Positions 8,759-18,660 of a DNA stretch of 64,000 nucleotides are shown in pieces; the stretch's first letter is position 1; the number at the start of each line of letters is the position of its first letter. The notes beneath the pieces were generated by a model. It did no database searches, had not been told where the DNA came from, and was given only the letters and a program-made list of their open reading frames with translations. Source of the stretch: an uncultured Prevotella sp. (GTDB lineage: Bacteria > Bacteroidota > Bacteroidia > Bacteroidales > Bacteroidaceae); assembly GCA_938028745.1 (NCBI GenBank), contig CALIZL010000049.1:37874-101873 (forward strand). Direction: 5' to 3'. A program made the position numbers and the translations under genes.

Positions 8759-11700
8759 ATGACCCAAAAAGCAAGAAAACTAAGTAAAGCCACGCGTGTA
8801 CCCCTATATGGTGTGCTGGCGTGTGCACTTGCCTATGGTATGCCAACGTATGCCGAAGGCAACGCTGCTGCAATGCCTTACGCATCGCAGGCTGGGCAAC
8901 GAGCAGGCACAGTGTTGGTAACGGTTGTAGACCAAAACAACGAGCCCGTTGTGGGAGCTAGCGTTGTGGTGATGTCTACTAAGGCCGGGGCAGCAACAGA
9001 TGTTAACGGCAGATGCTCGGTAGATGCCAAACCGGGCGACAAACTGCAAGTGTCGTACATCGGGTTCGACACGCAAACACTCACTGTGGGCAACAACAAC
9101 AACGTGTTGGTGACCTTGGGAGAGAACAAAGCCATGCTCGACGAGATTGTTGTTGTGGGCTATGGCACGATGCGTAAGAGCGACGTAACGGGCTCTATCG
9201 CCGTGGCTAAGGGCGCAGACATGATTAAGGCGCAAAGCTTTGGCGCGCTGGATAACCTTCGCGGTAAGGTGTCGGGCGTTAATATCTTCTCCAATTCGGA
9301 GCAAGGAACCACCTCGCCGCGTGTAATTATTCGCGGTATGGCCACCATCAACGCTTCTACCGACCCGCTTTACGTGGTAGATGGTGTGGTGATGAACGAC
9401 TTTGCGATGATGAACCCCAACGACATTGAGAGCATTGAGGTGCTGAAAGATGCTTCGGCAACGGCTATCTATGGTGCTCGCGGTGCCAACGGCGTTATCA
9501 TGGTAACAACCAAACGCGGACTTTCGGGCACAGAAGGCACACAGATGAGCTACCAAGGGTCGGTGAGCATACGCCACATGGCACGCAAAATGGAAGTGAT
9601 GAACGCCCAAGAATGGTGCGATGCCTTTATGAAAGGTCTTGAAAACGAAAACAAATACCAAGGAACCAGCTGGAAATTGGAACGTCCTTACTGGTTTAGC
9701 GACCGCAGATACTTCGATGCCAACGGCAATCCGCTGTACGATACCGACTGGCAAAAGGAGGCAACACGCACCGCCATTGGGCATAACCACCAGCTGAACA
9801 TTCAGCAAGGAACGAAAACTTCGTCGATAGGTGCTTTCCTTAATTACAGCGACTACCAAGGAATTATGAAGAATACGTGGACAAAGCGTATCAGCGGAAA
9901 GCTGGCTTACGATGCCAAGCCCACCAAATGGCTGACCACGGGCATTAATTTGATGGTGAACCATACGTGGGACAGGCATACCGATGAGGGCGGAGGCGGA
10001 CAAGAAGCCCGCCGAACAATGATTGAGATGCTGCCGTGGCTACCCGTAAGAACGCCCGATGGTAGTTATACCACCTCTAATTCGCCCTCCGAAATGGTGG
10101 GTAAGTTTGGTTTCGAGGGCATGTCGAACCCTGTAATGATACTCGACATGCAGAAACGTCTGTATTATAACACACAGGTGTTTGGTAACGCTGCATTTAC
10201 ATTCCACATTCTGCCAGGGCTCGATTTGAAAACGCAGCTGGGCCTTGACTGGCACGCAGAAGAGGGAAGAAGATACGCATCGCGCGAACTGAACAACATT
10301 TCGCAAACCGAACAGGGTGTGGCAACCAACGGCCGACACAACAACTTGTATTGGCAAGAAGAAACATATCTTACCTATAACCGCACGCTTAAAGGCTTAC
10401 ATCGCGTGAATGCTATGCTGGGTATGTCGTGGCAAGCGTATGCTTCGAGGTACAACTACTCGGAGGCACAAAGCTTTGAGAGCGACTTCTTTGAAGACTT
10501 GAACATGGGAACGGGTAAAAATCCACGCCCGCCAGGCTCTAACTACGACGAGTGGAAAATGAATTCGTACTTCTTACGCTTGGCCTACACCTACAACGAC
10601 CGCTATTCGGCTACGTTTACTGCACGCTCCGACGGTTCTTCCAAGTTTGGAAAGAACAACAAGTACGCCTTCTTCCCCTCGGCTGGTTTGGCTTGGATTG
10701 TATCTGAAGAGAGCTGGCTGAAAGACAATTCGTGGCTGAGCAACCTCAAATTGCACACCAGTTACGGATTAACGGGCAACTCGGAAATCGCAACTTATCG
10801 TTCGTTGGCCCGCGTTGGTTCGGGAACGGTGCTGCTCGATGGCAAGCGAGCCGGCGCGGCTTACATCAGTTCGTTGGCCAATCCCGACCTGAAATGGGAA
10901 AAGACGGCACAGTTTGACGTGGGTTTCGACCTCGGATTGTTCAACAATGCCGTTAACCTAGACTTCTCCTATTATTATAAACGCACCACCGATTTGTTGC
11001 TCGATACGCCCATTCCGCATTCTAGCGGCTTTGGAAGTGTGTATAAGAACATCGGCGAAGTGAAGAACTCGGGTATCGACTTTATGCTTACGGCCTATCC
11101 CGTTCGCACAAAAGATTTTACCTGGACATCCATTCTTAACTTGAACTATAACAAAAACAAGATACTGAAACTGGGCAAGAACAACGAAGACATCGAAATA
11201 TTGCACTGGGTTGGCGGCTCGGAGGGTATCTTACGCGTGGGCGAAAGCATGGGAAGCTTCTACGGATACAAGCGACTGGGCGTGTGGACGGATGAAGATG
11301 AAGCGGCAGGACGCTGCACAAAGAAGATGGTTGGAAGAGCCAAACGCGAAGAGCAGAAGTCTATTTTGGGTAAGGGAATACCCGATTGGACGGGTAGCTG
11401 GACCAACACCCTTAACTATAAGAACTGGGATTTGACGGTTGAAATGCAATTTGTTACGGGCGTTGAGACCATGCAACAATTCTATCACTCGGTGTACGAC
11501 CGCTTTGGAATAACCAACGGACTGAAAAGCATTCTCTATGATGCTTACAATGGCAGCAATCCACATACCATGCAGCAGATGCTTTATTTGACCAATAGCC
11601 CATACGACTCGCAAAGTCATGCCGGACAAGACACAACGGTGGATTCTAGTTGGGTGGTAGACGGCTCATACCTGCGCTGCAACATGGTTCAACTGGGTTA

Positions 11701-11911
11701 TACCTTTGCGCCCACAACATTGAAAACCCTGGGGCTTAGCGCACTGCGCGTGTACCTAAGTGCCAATAACCTCTTCTTACTTTGCTCGAAAGACTTCAAG
11801 GGTTACGACCCCGAAATGACTTCGCAAGGCAGTAAGTTCGGTCAAAACATGGCTTTCTTCTCTCTTCCCCGTTCAAGAGTATTCACTCTGGGTCTTAATG
11901 TAACGTTTTAA
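8759..11911 (+). CDS. SusC/RagA-family TonB-dependent outer-membrane transporter
   Basis: The protein has 1050 residues, typical for SusC-like importers. An N-terminal export signal (ends about PTYA, residue 32) is followed by a carboxypeptidase-regulatory-like domain (about 50-120, VLVTVVDQNNEPVVGASVVV). Next come the plug with the SusC signature DEIVVVGYGTMRKSDVTGSI (about 124-143) and NPNDIESIEVLKDASATAIY (about 219-238), then a 22-strand-type barrel ending RVFTLGLNVTF. It should pair with the SusD-like lipoprotein 26 bp downstream to form a lidded, TonB-powered importer of a glycan or peptide. No glycosidase, sensor or peptidase gene follows, so the substrate cannot be guessed. Confidence 0.95.
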   Translation: MTQKARKLSKATRVPLYGVLACALAYGMPTYAEGNAAAMPYASQAGQRAGTVLVTVVDQNNEPVVGASVVVMSTKAGAATDVNGRCSVDAKPGDKLQVSYIGFDTQTLTVGNNNNVLVTLGENKAMLDEIVVVGYGTMRKSDVTGSIAVAKGADMIKAQSFGALDNLRGKVSGVNIFSNSEQGTTSPRVIIRGMATINASTDPLYVVDGVVMNDFAMMNPNDIESIEVLKDASATAIYGARGANGVIMVTTKRGLSGTEGTQMSYQGSVSIRHMARKMEVMNAQEWCDAFMKGLENENKYQGTSWKLERPYWFSDRRYFDANGNPLYDTDWQKEATRTAIGHNHQLNIQQGTKTSSIGAFLNYSDYQGIMKNTWTKRISGKLAYDAKPTKWLTTGINLMVNHTWDRHTDEGGGGQEARRTMIEMLPWLPVRTPDGSYTTSNSPSEMVGKFGFEGMSNPVMILDMQKRLYYNTQVFGNAAFTFHILPGLDLKTQLGLDWHAEEGRRYASRELNNISQTEQGVATNGRHNNLYWQEETYLTYNRTLKGLHRVNAMLGMSWQAYASRYNYSEAQSFESDFFEDLNMGTGKNPRPPGSNYDEWKMNSYFLRLAYTYNDRYSATFTARSDGSSKFGKNNKYAFFPSAGLAWIVSEESWLKDNSWLSNLKLHTSYGLTGNSEIATYRSLARVGSGTVLLDGKRAGAAYISSLANPDLKWEKTAQFDVGFDLGLFNNAVNLDFSYYYKRTTDLLLDTPIPHSSGFGSVYKNIGEVKNSGIDFMLTAYPVRTKDFTWTSILNLNYNKNKILKLGKNNEDIEILHWVGGSEGILRVGESMGSFYGYKRLGVWTDEDEAAGRCTKKMVGRAKREEQKSILGKGIPDWTGSWTNTLNYKNWDLTVEMQFVTGVETMQQFYHSVYDRFGITNGLKSILYDAYNGSNPHTMQQMLYLTNSPYDSQSHAGQDTTVDSSWVVDGSYLRCNMVQLGYTFAPTTLKTLGLSALRVYLSANNLFLLCSKDFKGYDPEMTSQGSKFGQNMAFFSLPRSRVFTLGLNVTF

Positions 11912-11937
11912 TTTAATAAACTAAACACAGACACGAA

Positions 11938-13512
11938 ATGAACAAAATAATGATATTTGCGGCCTGCACCTGCTTGGTATTAGCTTCGTGTAACGACTTC
12001 TTGGAGGAAAGACCCAAGTCGCTCCTTAGCTCGCGCGACTTCTATAAGACCGAAGATCAAATTCGTTCTAACATCAACGGACTATATAGAAGGGCGGCAG
12101 TAACTGCCCATTCGTCGGCCGGTAGCGCATATATCGGTTCGGCCATGACTATTCCTGGTATGCTTACGGGCTATTTTAGTAACTCGTACGAAGGTCAAGA
12201 GCGCGTATGCGCGTATGCAAGAACGCTTACGAGGCAGGAACAAACCAACAATGTGTCGGGTTTTGTAGACGGCATCTGGGGTAGTTGTTATGCAGCTATC
12301 AACATTTCCAACGCCGCATTGAAGTCTATGCCCGAAGTATCTATGAGCGATGAGGCACGAAAAGTGTTGTCGGGCGAGGCTAAATTCTTCCGCGCCTTCA
12401 ACTATTTTATGCTGGTAAAGTGGTTTGGAGACGTGCCAATGCCCACTCAACCCTCTGAGAGCGTTAACGATTTGGAGAAGCCACGCACGCCTGTGGCCGA
12501 CGTTTACACGCTTATCGAACAGGATTTGACCGAGGCCGTGGCCGCACTTCCCGACCAAACATGGCAGAAAAATGGTCATCGTATAAGCAAATACGTAGCT
12601 TTGCAGGCGCTTACTGCGGTTTATATGCAGCAAGGTAAGTATCAACAGGCAAGCGAAACGGCTAAGCAGATTATCAATTCGGGTAAGTATTCGCTTACAG
12701 AAAACGAGGATAAGGCACTGAAAAGTGCTTATAACAAGCTTAGAACCTTAGACGACTTGCCCGAAGTGCTTTACGCAGTGGAGTACGATGCTGACATATC
12801 GACCAGCGGTTGGCGGCCAACCTACGCCTTTTCTTCGTCGGCAACGAACGCATTTAAGAGTTATAACATCTTCGAACGCGTGTATGGACCCAACGCTCGC
12901 TATTTGAACATCTACACGGCAGACGACTTGCGCGGACAAGAACAGCAGTTTTTCGCCACAAAGTATAAGAACCCGAACAACGATTCGGTATGGACTGCAC
13001 CCAGCGCAGACGCTCGTGGTTGCTGGTATTACTTTGACGAGGAGGCCGTTCTTAAAACAGGGCGCGGCACGAAGGACTGGAACATCTATCGTTATGCCGA
13101 AACGCTGCTCGATGCAGCCGAGAGTCTGGTGCAGAGCGGCGGGGCTGTTACAGCTGAGGCTGCTGGATATTTGGCGATGGTTCAGGCTAGGGCGCTGGGT
13201 AAGACGCAGGCAGAACTCACCACAGAACTGTCGGCACTGTCGAAAGAAGCGTTTATTGAGGCTTGTTGGACGGAGCGTTTGCGCGAGTTCCCGTTGGAAT
13301 ATAAAATCTGGGATGATTGTTTGCGCACGAAGAAATTCCCCGATGTGTCGGCCACCGAGCTAGGAAAGGTAACCTATGTGGACCTCGTTGGAGCCACAAA
13401 TGGTTCGGGTGCGGTGATTAAATCGTCAGATTTGCTGTGGCCGCTATCGCTTAACGAGATGCAACGCAACCCGCAATTGCGTCCGCAAAACGAGGGTTAT
13501 GCCGGCAAATAG
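11938..13512 (+). CDS. SusD/RagB-family surface substrate-binding lipoprotein
   Basis: 524 residues, normal for SusD-like proteins. The lipoprotein signal MNKIMIFAACTCLVLASC places the lipidated Cys at C18, followed by NDFLEERP, the classic SusD start. The N-terminal segment (SLLSSRDFYKTEDQIRSNING) and the C-terminal WTERLREFPLEYKIWDDCLR and LLWPLSLNEMQRNPQLRPQN segments are family hallmarks. It lies 26 bp after susC in one operon and would act as the outer lid of that transporter. No regulator gene is adjacent, so induction conditions are not visible. Confidence 0.95.
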   Translation: MNKIMIFAACTCLVLASCNDFLEERPKSLLSSRDFYKTEDQIRSNINGLYRRAAVTAHSSAGSAYIGSAMTIPGMLTGYFSNSYEGQERVCAYARTLTRQEQTNNVSGFVDGIWGSCYAAINISNAALKSMPEVSMSDEARKVLSGEAKFFRAFNYFMLVKWFGDVPMPTQPSESVNDLEKPRTPVADVYTLIEQDLTEAVAALPDQTWQKNGHRISKYVALQALTAVYMQQGKYQQASETAKQIINSGKYSLTENEDKALKSAYNKLRTLDDLPEVLYAVEYDADISTSGWRPTYAFSSSATNAFKSYNIFERVYGPNARYLNIYTADDLRGQEQQFFATKYKNPNNDSVWTAPSADARGCWYYFDEEAVLKTGRGTKDWNIYRYAETLLDAAESLVQSGGAVTAEAAGYLAMVQARALGKTQAELTTELSALSKEAFIEACWTERLREFPLEYKIWDDCLRTKKFPDVSATELGKVTYVDLVGATNGSGAVIKSSDLLWPLSLNEMQRNPQLRPQNEGYAGK

Positions 13513-13563
13513 GGTCTAAATAGAGCCTAGTTTAATCGTATAACCTCATCGTATTTTATTGGT

Positions 13564-13686
13564 ATCGCCACATTATCAGCGGCTGGGAGTGGGCACATCA
13601 CCCACAAGTATTATTACGCCAAGGATGTTGTAACGTTTGTACATCATTCTGGTACGCACTCTCCCTGCCGCAGGTAATGTGGCGAT
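13564..13686. repeat. 31-bp terminal inverted repeats enclosing a 123-bp segment
   Basis: The left arm at 13564-13594 (ATCGCCACATTA, then GCGGC and GGGAG blocks) is an imperfect reverse complement of the right arm at 13656-13686, with about six mismatches in 31. It begins 51 bases after the susD stop. It could be a small non-autonomous element or a long-armed terminator; I see only this copy. Confidence 0.7.
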
Positions 13687-13754
13687 GTGTTTGTGCCTTG
13701 CTTGTATTTACTAGCCAGATTAATGAGAAATGGCTGAACAACTGCTACTTATTC

Positions 13755-13950
13755 TTATTGGGTTTGTCTGTCAAACGAAAAGGCTGCGTGTTCGATAAGC
13801 CAAGCAACTCCACCCAATCTTATTTGGTTTGTCTGTCAAACGAAAGGGCTGCGTGCTCGATAAGCCAGGCAACTCCACCCAATCTTATTTGGTTTTGTCT
13901 GTCAAACGAAAGAACTACGTGCTCGATAAGCCAAGCAACTCCACCCAATC
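13755..13950. repeat. Three tandem copies of a 65-bp unit
   Basis: Units start at 13755, 13820 and 13885 (65, 65 and 66 bp). Each contains TCTGTCAAACGAAA, CGATAAGCCAAGCAACTCC and ends ACCCAATC. Copies differ at only a few positions. The repeats lie in the 770-bp gap between susD and korA, outside any gene that I can support. Confidence 0.9.
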
Positions 13951-14212
13951 TTATTTGGATTTGCCATTATCCCTGCCTTCCTTTGTCAATGTTTTCCCAT
14001 ATATATTCCACAATTATGCAACACCCAGCACCTTACATATTGGCATTAAAACAATATCATAAAGGGATTATAGGGGGTTAAAGGCTTACCATCTGCAACG
14101 TTAGTGTGGCACATTGCTTAATATCTGCAACGCAACGGATGGCATAGCTTACTTTCTAACATCACGAAACGCACAGCCAACGAAATCTTTTAATAAAATT
14201 CATGCTCAAAAA

Positions 14213-14244
14213 TTTGTAACTATCTTTTATTTGTTTTACTTTTG
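14213..14244 (+). promoter_or_regulatory. Promoter of korA (TTTG - 20 bp - TACTTTTG)
   Basis: A -33 box TTTG at 14213-14216 and a -7 box TACTTTTG at 14237-14244 are separated by 20 bases, the best match to the Bacteroidetes promoter in this window. It places the transcript start near 14251 and so excludes an in-frame ATG at 14114 as the korA start. Confidence 0.8.
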
Positions 14245-14284
14245 CCATAGATCTAATTATAAACAATCTATAAGTGCTAATATT

Positions 14285-16132
14285 ATGTCCGAAGAATTGG
14301 AAGTGAAAGAATTGGACCAAGTTGTGGTTCGTTTCTCAGGGGACTCGGGTGACGGAATGCAGTTAGCGGGAAACATTTTCTCGACCATTTCTGCAACAGT
14401 TGGTAATGACATCTCAACCTTTCCGGATTACCCGGCAGACATTCGTGCACCGCAAGGCTCGCTAAATGGCGTGTCGGGTTATCAGGTACACATCGGAGAA
14501 GACAAGGTGCTTACGCCCGGAGACTTCTGTGATGTGCTTGTTGCGATGAACGCTGCGGCCCTGAAAACGCAGTACAGATACGCCCGCCCGCAGGCAACGA
14601 TTATCATTGATACCGACAGTTTCGGCCCAAAAGACCTTAAAAAGGCTGAGTTTAAAACCGAAGACTACCTCGCAGAGCTAGGTATTGACGCCGATTGCGT
14701 GGTGGCATGCCCCATCACTACGATGGTTAAAGAATGTCTGAAAGACACAGGCATGGACAATAAGTCGATGTTGAAGTGCCGAAACATGTTTGCACTGGGC
14801 ATCGTATGCTGGCTTTTCAACCGCGATATGGAGCTGGCTTTCGACTTCTTGCGTAAGAAATTCCACAAGAAACCGCAGATAGCCGAAAGCAATATCAAGG
14901 TGGTGATGGCCGGATACGACTACGGACACAACACGCACGCATCGGTTCCGGCTACCTATCGCATCGAGTCGAAGGTGAAAACCAAGGGTCGTTACATGGA
15001 CATAACAGGCAATAAGGCCACGGCTTACGGACTTATCGCCGCCGCAGAAAAAGCCGGATTGCAACTTTTCTTGGGCTCTTACCCCATCACTCCCGCAACA
15101 GACATCCTACACGAACTAGCCAAACACAAGAGCTTGGGCGTGAAAACAGTGCAATGCGAAGACGAAATTGCAGGCTGCGCAAGTGCCATCGGCGCATCGT
15201 TTGCTGGTGCGCTGGCCGCCACTTCTACCTCAGGGCCTGGCATCTGCCTTAAAAGCGAGGCCATAAACTTGGCTGTTATCGACGAAATTCCACTTGTAGT
15301 AATAGACGTACAGCGCGGCGGACCATCTACTGGACTGCCAACGAAGAGCGAACAAACCGACCTTTTGCAGGCTTTGTACGGCAGAAACGGCGAATCGCCC
15401 ATGCCCGTTATCGCTGCAACAAGCCCTACCGACTGTTTCGATTCGGCTTACATGGCAGCCAAAATAGCTTTGGAATATCTCACACCCGTAATACTTCTCA
15501 CCGACGGATTTCTCGGTAACGGGTCGGCTGCATGGCAATTGCCCGACATCAACAAGCTACCCGACATCCATCCGCACTTCGCAACCGAAGAAATGCGCGG
15601 CAACTACACGCCTTATCGCCGCGATGAGGAGACAAAAGCACGCTATTGGGCCATACCCGGAACGCCTGGGTACGAACATATTTTGGGCGGTTTGGAGAAA
15701 GACGGACAGACGGGCAACATCTCTACCGAACCCGAAAACCACAACCTCATGGTGCATTTGCGCGCACAAAAGGTGGCCGGCATCAAGGTTCCCGATGTGC
15801 AAGTGCAGGGTGATGAGGATGCCGACTTGCTTATCGTTGGTTTCGGTAGCACCTACGGACACCTGTTTTCGGCAATGAAAGCTTTGCGCAAGCAGGGCAA
15901 AAAGGTGGCTTTGGCGCAGTTCAAGTACATCAACCCCTTGCCCGCCAACACCGAAGAGGTGCTGCGTAAATACAAAAAGGTGGTTGTGGCCGAACAAAAC
16001 ATGGGCCAATTTGCCATGTATCTGCGCGGAAAGATAGACGGATTTGTGCCTTATCAATATAATGAGGTGAAGGGACAGCCGCTTGTTGTCACCGAATTGG
16101 TTGAAGCGTTCAAGAAGATTATAGAGGAATAA
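14285..16132 (+). CDS. korA: 2-oxoglutarate:ferredoxin oxidoreductase, fused gamma-alpha subunit
   Basis: 615 residues from MSEELEVKELDQVVVRFSG. The N-terminal ~190 residues are the gamma domain (RFSGDSGDGMQLAGNIFS near the start). The POR_N alpha domain follows (about 225-455, YGLIAAAEKAGLQLFLGSYP and the GPGICLKSEAINLAVIDEIP segment), then the PFOR-II domain to the C terminus. With KorB it reversibly converts 2-oxoglutarate and CoA to succinyl-CoA and CO2 using ferredoxin. This is the usual TCA-branch enzyme of anaerobic Bacteroidales. The start is set by the promoter at 14213-14244 and by the family N terminus. The two-subunit fused form favours KorAB over four-subunit enzymes; the exact 2-oxoacid preference is inferred. 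Confidence 0.92.
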   Translation: MSEELEVKELDQVVVRFSGDSGDGMQLAGNIFSTISATVGNDISTFPDYPADIRAPQGSLNGVSGYQVHIGEDKVLTPGDFCDVLVAMNAAALKTQYRYARPQATIIIDTDSFGPKDLKKAEFKTEDYLAELGIDADCVVACPITTMVKECLKDTGMDNKSMLKCRNMFALGIVCWLFNRDMELAFDFLRKKFHKKPQIAESNIKVVMAGYDYGHNTHASVPATYRIESKVKTKGRYMDITGNKATAYGLIAAAEKAGLQLFLGSYPITPATDILHELAKHKSLGVKTVQCEDEIAGCASAIGASFAGALAATSTSGPGICLKSEAINLAVIDEIPLVVIDVQRGGPSTGLPTKSEQTDLLQALYGRNGESPMPVIAATSPTDCFDSAYMAAKIALEYLTPVILLTDGFLGNGSAAWQLPDINKLPDIHPHFATEEMRGNYTPYRRDEETKARYWAIPGTPGYEHILGGLEKDGQTGNISTEPENHNLMVHLRAQKVAGIKVPDVQVQGDEDADLLIVGFGSTYGHLFSAMKALRKQGKKVALAQFKYINPLPANTEEVLRKYKKVVVAEQNMGQFAMYLRGKIDGFVPYQYNEVKGQPLVVTELVEAFKKIIEE

Positions 16133-16141
16133 AGGCACGAA

Positions 16142-16182
16142 GCCTCACCCCCGACCCCTCTCCAAGGGGAGAGGGGAGTGAT
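16142..16182. repeat. C-rich hairpin repeat inside the kor operon
   Basis: CCCCTCTCC-AA-GGGGAGAGGGG forms a near-perfect hairpin preceded by GCCTCACCCCCGA. It is one of at least eight copies in the window (others near 17355, 25940, 26780, 44897, 47878, 50848, 52890 and 56140). It lies in the 192-bp gap between korA and korB. Confidence 0.85.
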
Positions 16183-16324
16183 TACTCTCGTAATTAAGGA
16201 GATTGTTAGCTCGTCTGACAGGTCAGACTTGTCGGACAAGTCCAAACATCAAGGCTATCTCAACCTTTACTTCCATTCATTAACCAACCAACTCGTTTAC
16301 TTGTCAACTAACAAAACAACTGTT

Positions 16325-17329
16325 ATGACTTATACAGCACAAGATTATAAACAAGGCACCCCGAGATGGTGTCCTGGTTGCGGCGATCATTTCTTTTTAG
16401 CATCGTTGCAGAAGGCGATGGCCGACTTAGGCATCGCTCCATACGAAACAGCAGTGATTTCTGGCATCGGTTGTTCGAGCCGTTTGCCTTATTATATGAA
16501 GACTTATGCCATGCAGACCATACACGGGCGCGCGGCTGCAATCGCTACGGGGGCGAAGGTTGCTAACCCTTACCTCACCATTTGGCAGGTTAGCGGCGAC
16601 GGCGACGGACTGGCCATCGGCGGAAACCATTTTATTCACTGCCTGCGCAGAAACGTAGACATTAACATTATCTTACTAAATAACCGCATCTACGGACTAA
16701 CTAAGGGTCAATACTCGCCCACTTCGCCACGCGGATTCGTGTCGAAGTCGTCGCCTTACGGAACTGTTGAAGACCCATTCCGCCCTGCCGAACTGGCATT
16801 TGGCGCACGCGGCAACTTCTTCGGACGTGCCGTGGCAACCGACAACCAAGGCGTAATGGAACTGATGAAGGCGGGACAACGCCATAAAGGAACCTCTGTT
16901 TGCGAGATTTTGCAGCACTGCGTTATCTTCAACGACGGCATCTACGACCCCGTTTACTCGTCGCCTGGCCGCAAAAGCAACGCCATTTACCTGAAACATG
17001 GCGAGAAAATGCTCTTCGGAGAGAACAACGAGTATGGCTTGGCACAAGAAGGATTTGGGCTGAAAGTGGTGAAAGTGGGTGAAAACGGCGCAACATTAGA
17101 CGATGTTTTGGTGCACGACGCACACGCCGAAGACCACACGCTGCAAATGAAACTGGCGCTAATGAACAACGAACAGGGGTTCCCTGTGGCACTAGGCATC
17201 ATCCGCGACGTTGAATCGCCCACTTACGAGGCATGTGTTGAACAGCAAATCGAGGATGTGAAAGGCCGTGCTGCCTATCATAACTTCACCGAATTGCTGG
17301 AAACGAACGACATTTGGGAGGTGAAGTAA
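16325..17329 (+). CDS. korB: 2-oxoglutarate:ferredoxin oxidoreductase, beta (TPP-binding) subunit
   Basis: 334 residues from MTYTAQDYKQGTPRWCPGCG. The N-terminal CPGCG (C16, C19) belongs to the set of cysteines that ligate the single [4Fe-4S] cluster of these beta subunits. The thiamine-diphosphate/Mg motif is SGDGDGLAIGGNH, with NNRIYGLTKGQ following. I reject an in-frame ATG at 16178 because it lies within the hairpin-repeat spacer and its 49-residue extension is low complexity. Gene order korA-korB and the fused KorA partner agree. The pair supplies succinyl-CoA or fixes CO2 with reduced ferredoxin under anaerobic growth. Confidence 0.92.
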   Translation: MTYTAQDYKQGTPRWCPGCGDHFFLASLQKAMADLGIAPYETAVISGIGCSSRLPYYMKTYAMQTIHGRAAAIATGAKVANPYLTIWQVSGDGDGLAIGGNHFIHCLRRNVDINIILLNNRIYGLTKGQYSPTSPRGFVSKSSPYGTVEDPFRPAELAFGARGNFFGRAVATDNQGVMELMKAGQRHKGTSVCEILQHCVIFNDGIYDPVYSSPGRKSNAIYLKHGEKMLFGENNEYGLAQEGFGLKVVKVGENGATLDDVLVHDAHAEDHTLQMKLALMNNEQGFPVALGIIRDVESPTYEACVEQQIEDVKGRAAYHNFTELLETNDIWEVK

Positions 17330-17351
17330 CAGCCTACTGCCTCAGAATAGA

Positions 17352-17450
17352 AGTTCACCCCCAACCCCTCTCCACGGGAAGAAGGGAGTAGTATGCTTTG
17401 TTTGCGCATGGCATACCTGCTCCCCACTCGCCTTGGAGAGGGGCTTTGTG
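17352..17450. repeat. Degenerate C-rich hairpin repeat, long form
   Basis: Begins TTCACCCCCAACCCCTCTCC and ends CCTTGGAGAGGGG about 80 bases later, so the two arms of the short repeat are separated by an insertion. It lies just after korB and could fold into a long-looped terminator. Confidence 0.6.
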
Positions 17451-17479
17451 TTTACCCCCGATAGGTTGTTATACCGCTT

Positions 17480-17640
17480 ATTATAGTGAAACAGAATTGC
17501 TTTTGGAAAGTAGTTGTTAGAAGAATGCAAGGCGTGCGTAGCATAGCATCAATACATCCTTGCGCAGAAGAGAAGCGGCACTTTTTGTTTGCTTACGATG
17601 CACCTATGACTTTCCAAACCCATTTCTGTTTCACTATAAT
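17480..17640 (-). mobile_element. MITE-like element, copy A (161 bp, 32-bp inverted ends)
   Basis: The left end, which begins ATTATAGTGAAACAGAATTG (17480-17511), is an imperfect reverse complement of the right end, which closes CTGTTTCACTATAAT (17609-17640). TTA flanks both sides as a possible 3-bp target duplication. The interior matches, in reverse orientation, the elements at 47447-47604 and 47687-47844. There is no open reading frame, so it would need a transposase supplied elsewhere. Confidence 0.8.
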
Positions 17641-17755
17641 TATTTTAGGTTATTCTCATCACTTCCTGTTCATCTTTCGTTTGCTTGTTAGCACCTTGCC
17701 TGTCTTATTTTCTTGGCGTAGTCCGCTACGCCTTCAAGAATAAGGCAGGCAATAT
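17637..17755 (-). repeat. Dispersed hairpin repeat, copy 1 (~118 bp)
   Basis: It contains a long stem: TTGCCTGTCTTATTTTCTTG-GCGTAG at 17697-17722 pairs with CTACGCC...AAGGCAGGCAA ending 17752, with a 3-base loop. The reverse complement of the whole block aligns with 46284-46402. It directly abuts the MITE-like element. Confidence 0.7.
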
Positions 17756-18012
17756 GCTCAACAATCAAGCGAAATCTGCGCAAGCTCAACTACCGATTTG
17801 GGTTTATCTAAACCCTTTTTGCCGTGTGCTTACACGGGTAAACAGTCTTATAAAATCGGGTTCAGATACCCCCAAACTCATGCACTTACAAGCCTCATGG
17901 CCTTACAAAGCTCACAAACACAAGACCTACGTCAGTTGGGTATTAACAACCTTCTCCCTTCCCCTTCTTATGGGGAGCGTTGTGCAGCATAGCCACTCAA
18001 AAGTTAATATAG

Positions 18013-18660
18013 TTGTTTTTATTTTACAACTTCGCTCAAATTTTCACGCCGTTCTAGCGAAAATATCGGTTAAAAAGTAGGTAAATAGCCCCTATTTCTT
18101 GCCTGCCACGTCTTCCAACTTGTCTGTTTTTAAGAAGAAGACCTGCATTTTGCACCATTTAGCCTTTCTATTTTGGTTGCCAACTCATTTTTTTCTACGC
18201 CCAATAACTCGCTTTTAGCCCCTAAGATGCCATTTTTTAATGGTCATTTTGCCCTTTCTAGCCATGAATTTAGTGGTTAGAAAGGGTTTTATTTATACCA
18301 TTGCAGCGTATATTTATGCTTATCGTCTCGCATTTTGCAGCATTTTGCCTTGCGTTTTGCACCAAAATACCTTGCATTTTGCACCAAAACGTACTGCATT
18401 TAGCACCAAAACGCCATGCGTTTAGCACCAAAACACCTTGCATTTAGCACCAAAACGCACTACATTTTGCAGCAAATAGCCCTAAAACTGGTGAAAATGG
18501 CGGTTGCTTTAAATATATATTCATTTTGCCGTATTCACAAACTAGCCCCTTTTTGCATCAAAACTAACCTTCGCGAGAATCGATTTTTTGCGGCCATTTG
18601 GGCGGTTGGTGAATAAAAACGCACTCATAATGTTAAATTTCTTGCTGAAAAACAGACACA
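18013..18660 (-). repeat. 648-bp dispersed intergenic element, copy 2 (seven 22-bp units)
   Basis: Same architecture as the copy at 7322, in reverse. Seven 22-bp units run from about 18320 to 18473, each ending GCACC or GCAGC on the plus strand. The invariant GCGAGAATCGATTTTTTGCG block is near 18574 and the terminal GCTGAAAAACAGACACA near 18660. It lies between korB and the 3' end of mutS, which converge. Short open frames on the plus strand (18240-18616) are by-products of the repeat. Confidence 0.9.

Noticed and set aside
13755..13950. Possible CRISPR array
   Set aside because: The three units are contiguous with no unique spacers, and no cas genes are present.
14114..14284. N-terminal extension of korA
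   Set aside because: The -33/-7 promoter at 14213-14244 lies inside it, so it cannot be translated from this transcript.
18240..18616. Small open frames inside the 648-bp element (also at 26118-26357, 35218-35593 and 56314-56608)
   Set aside because: They come from the repeat array, differ in length and frame between copies and show no codon-type conservation.
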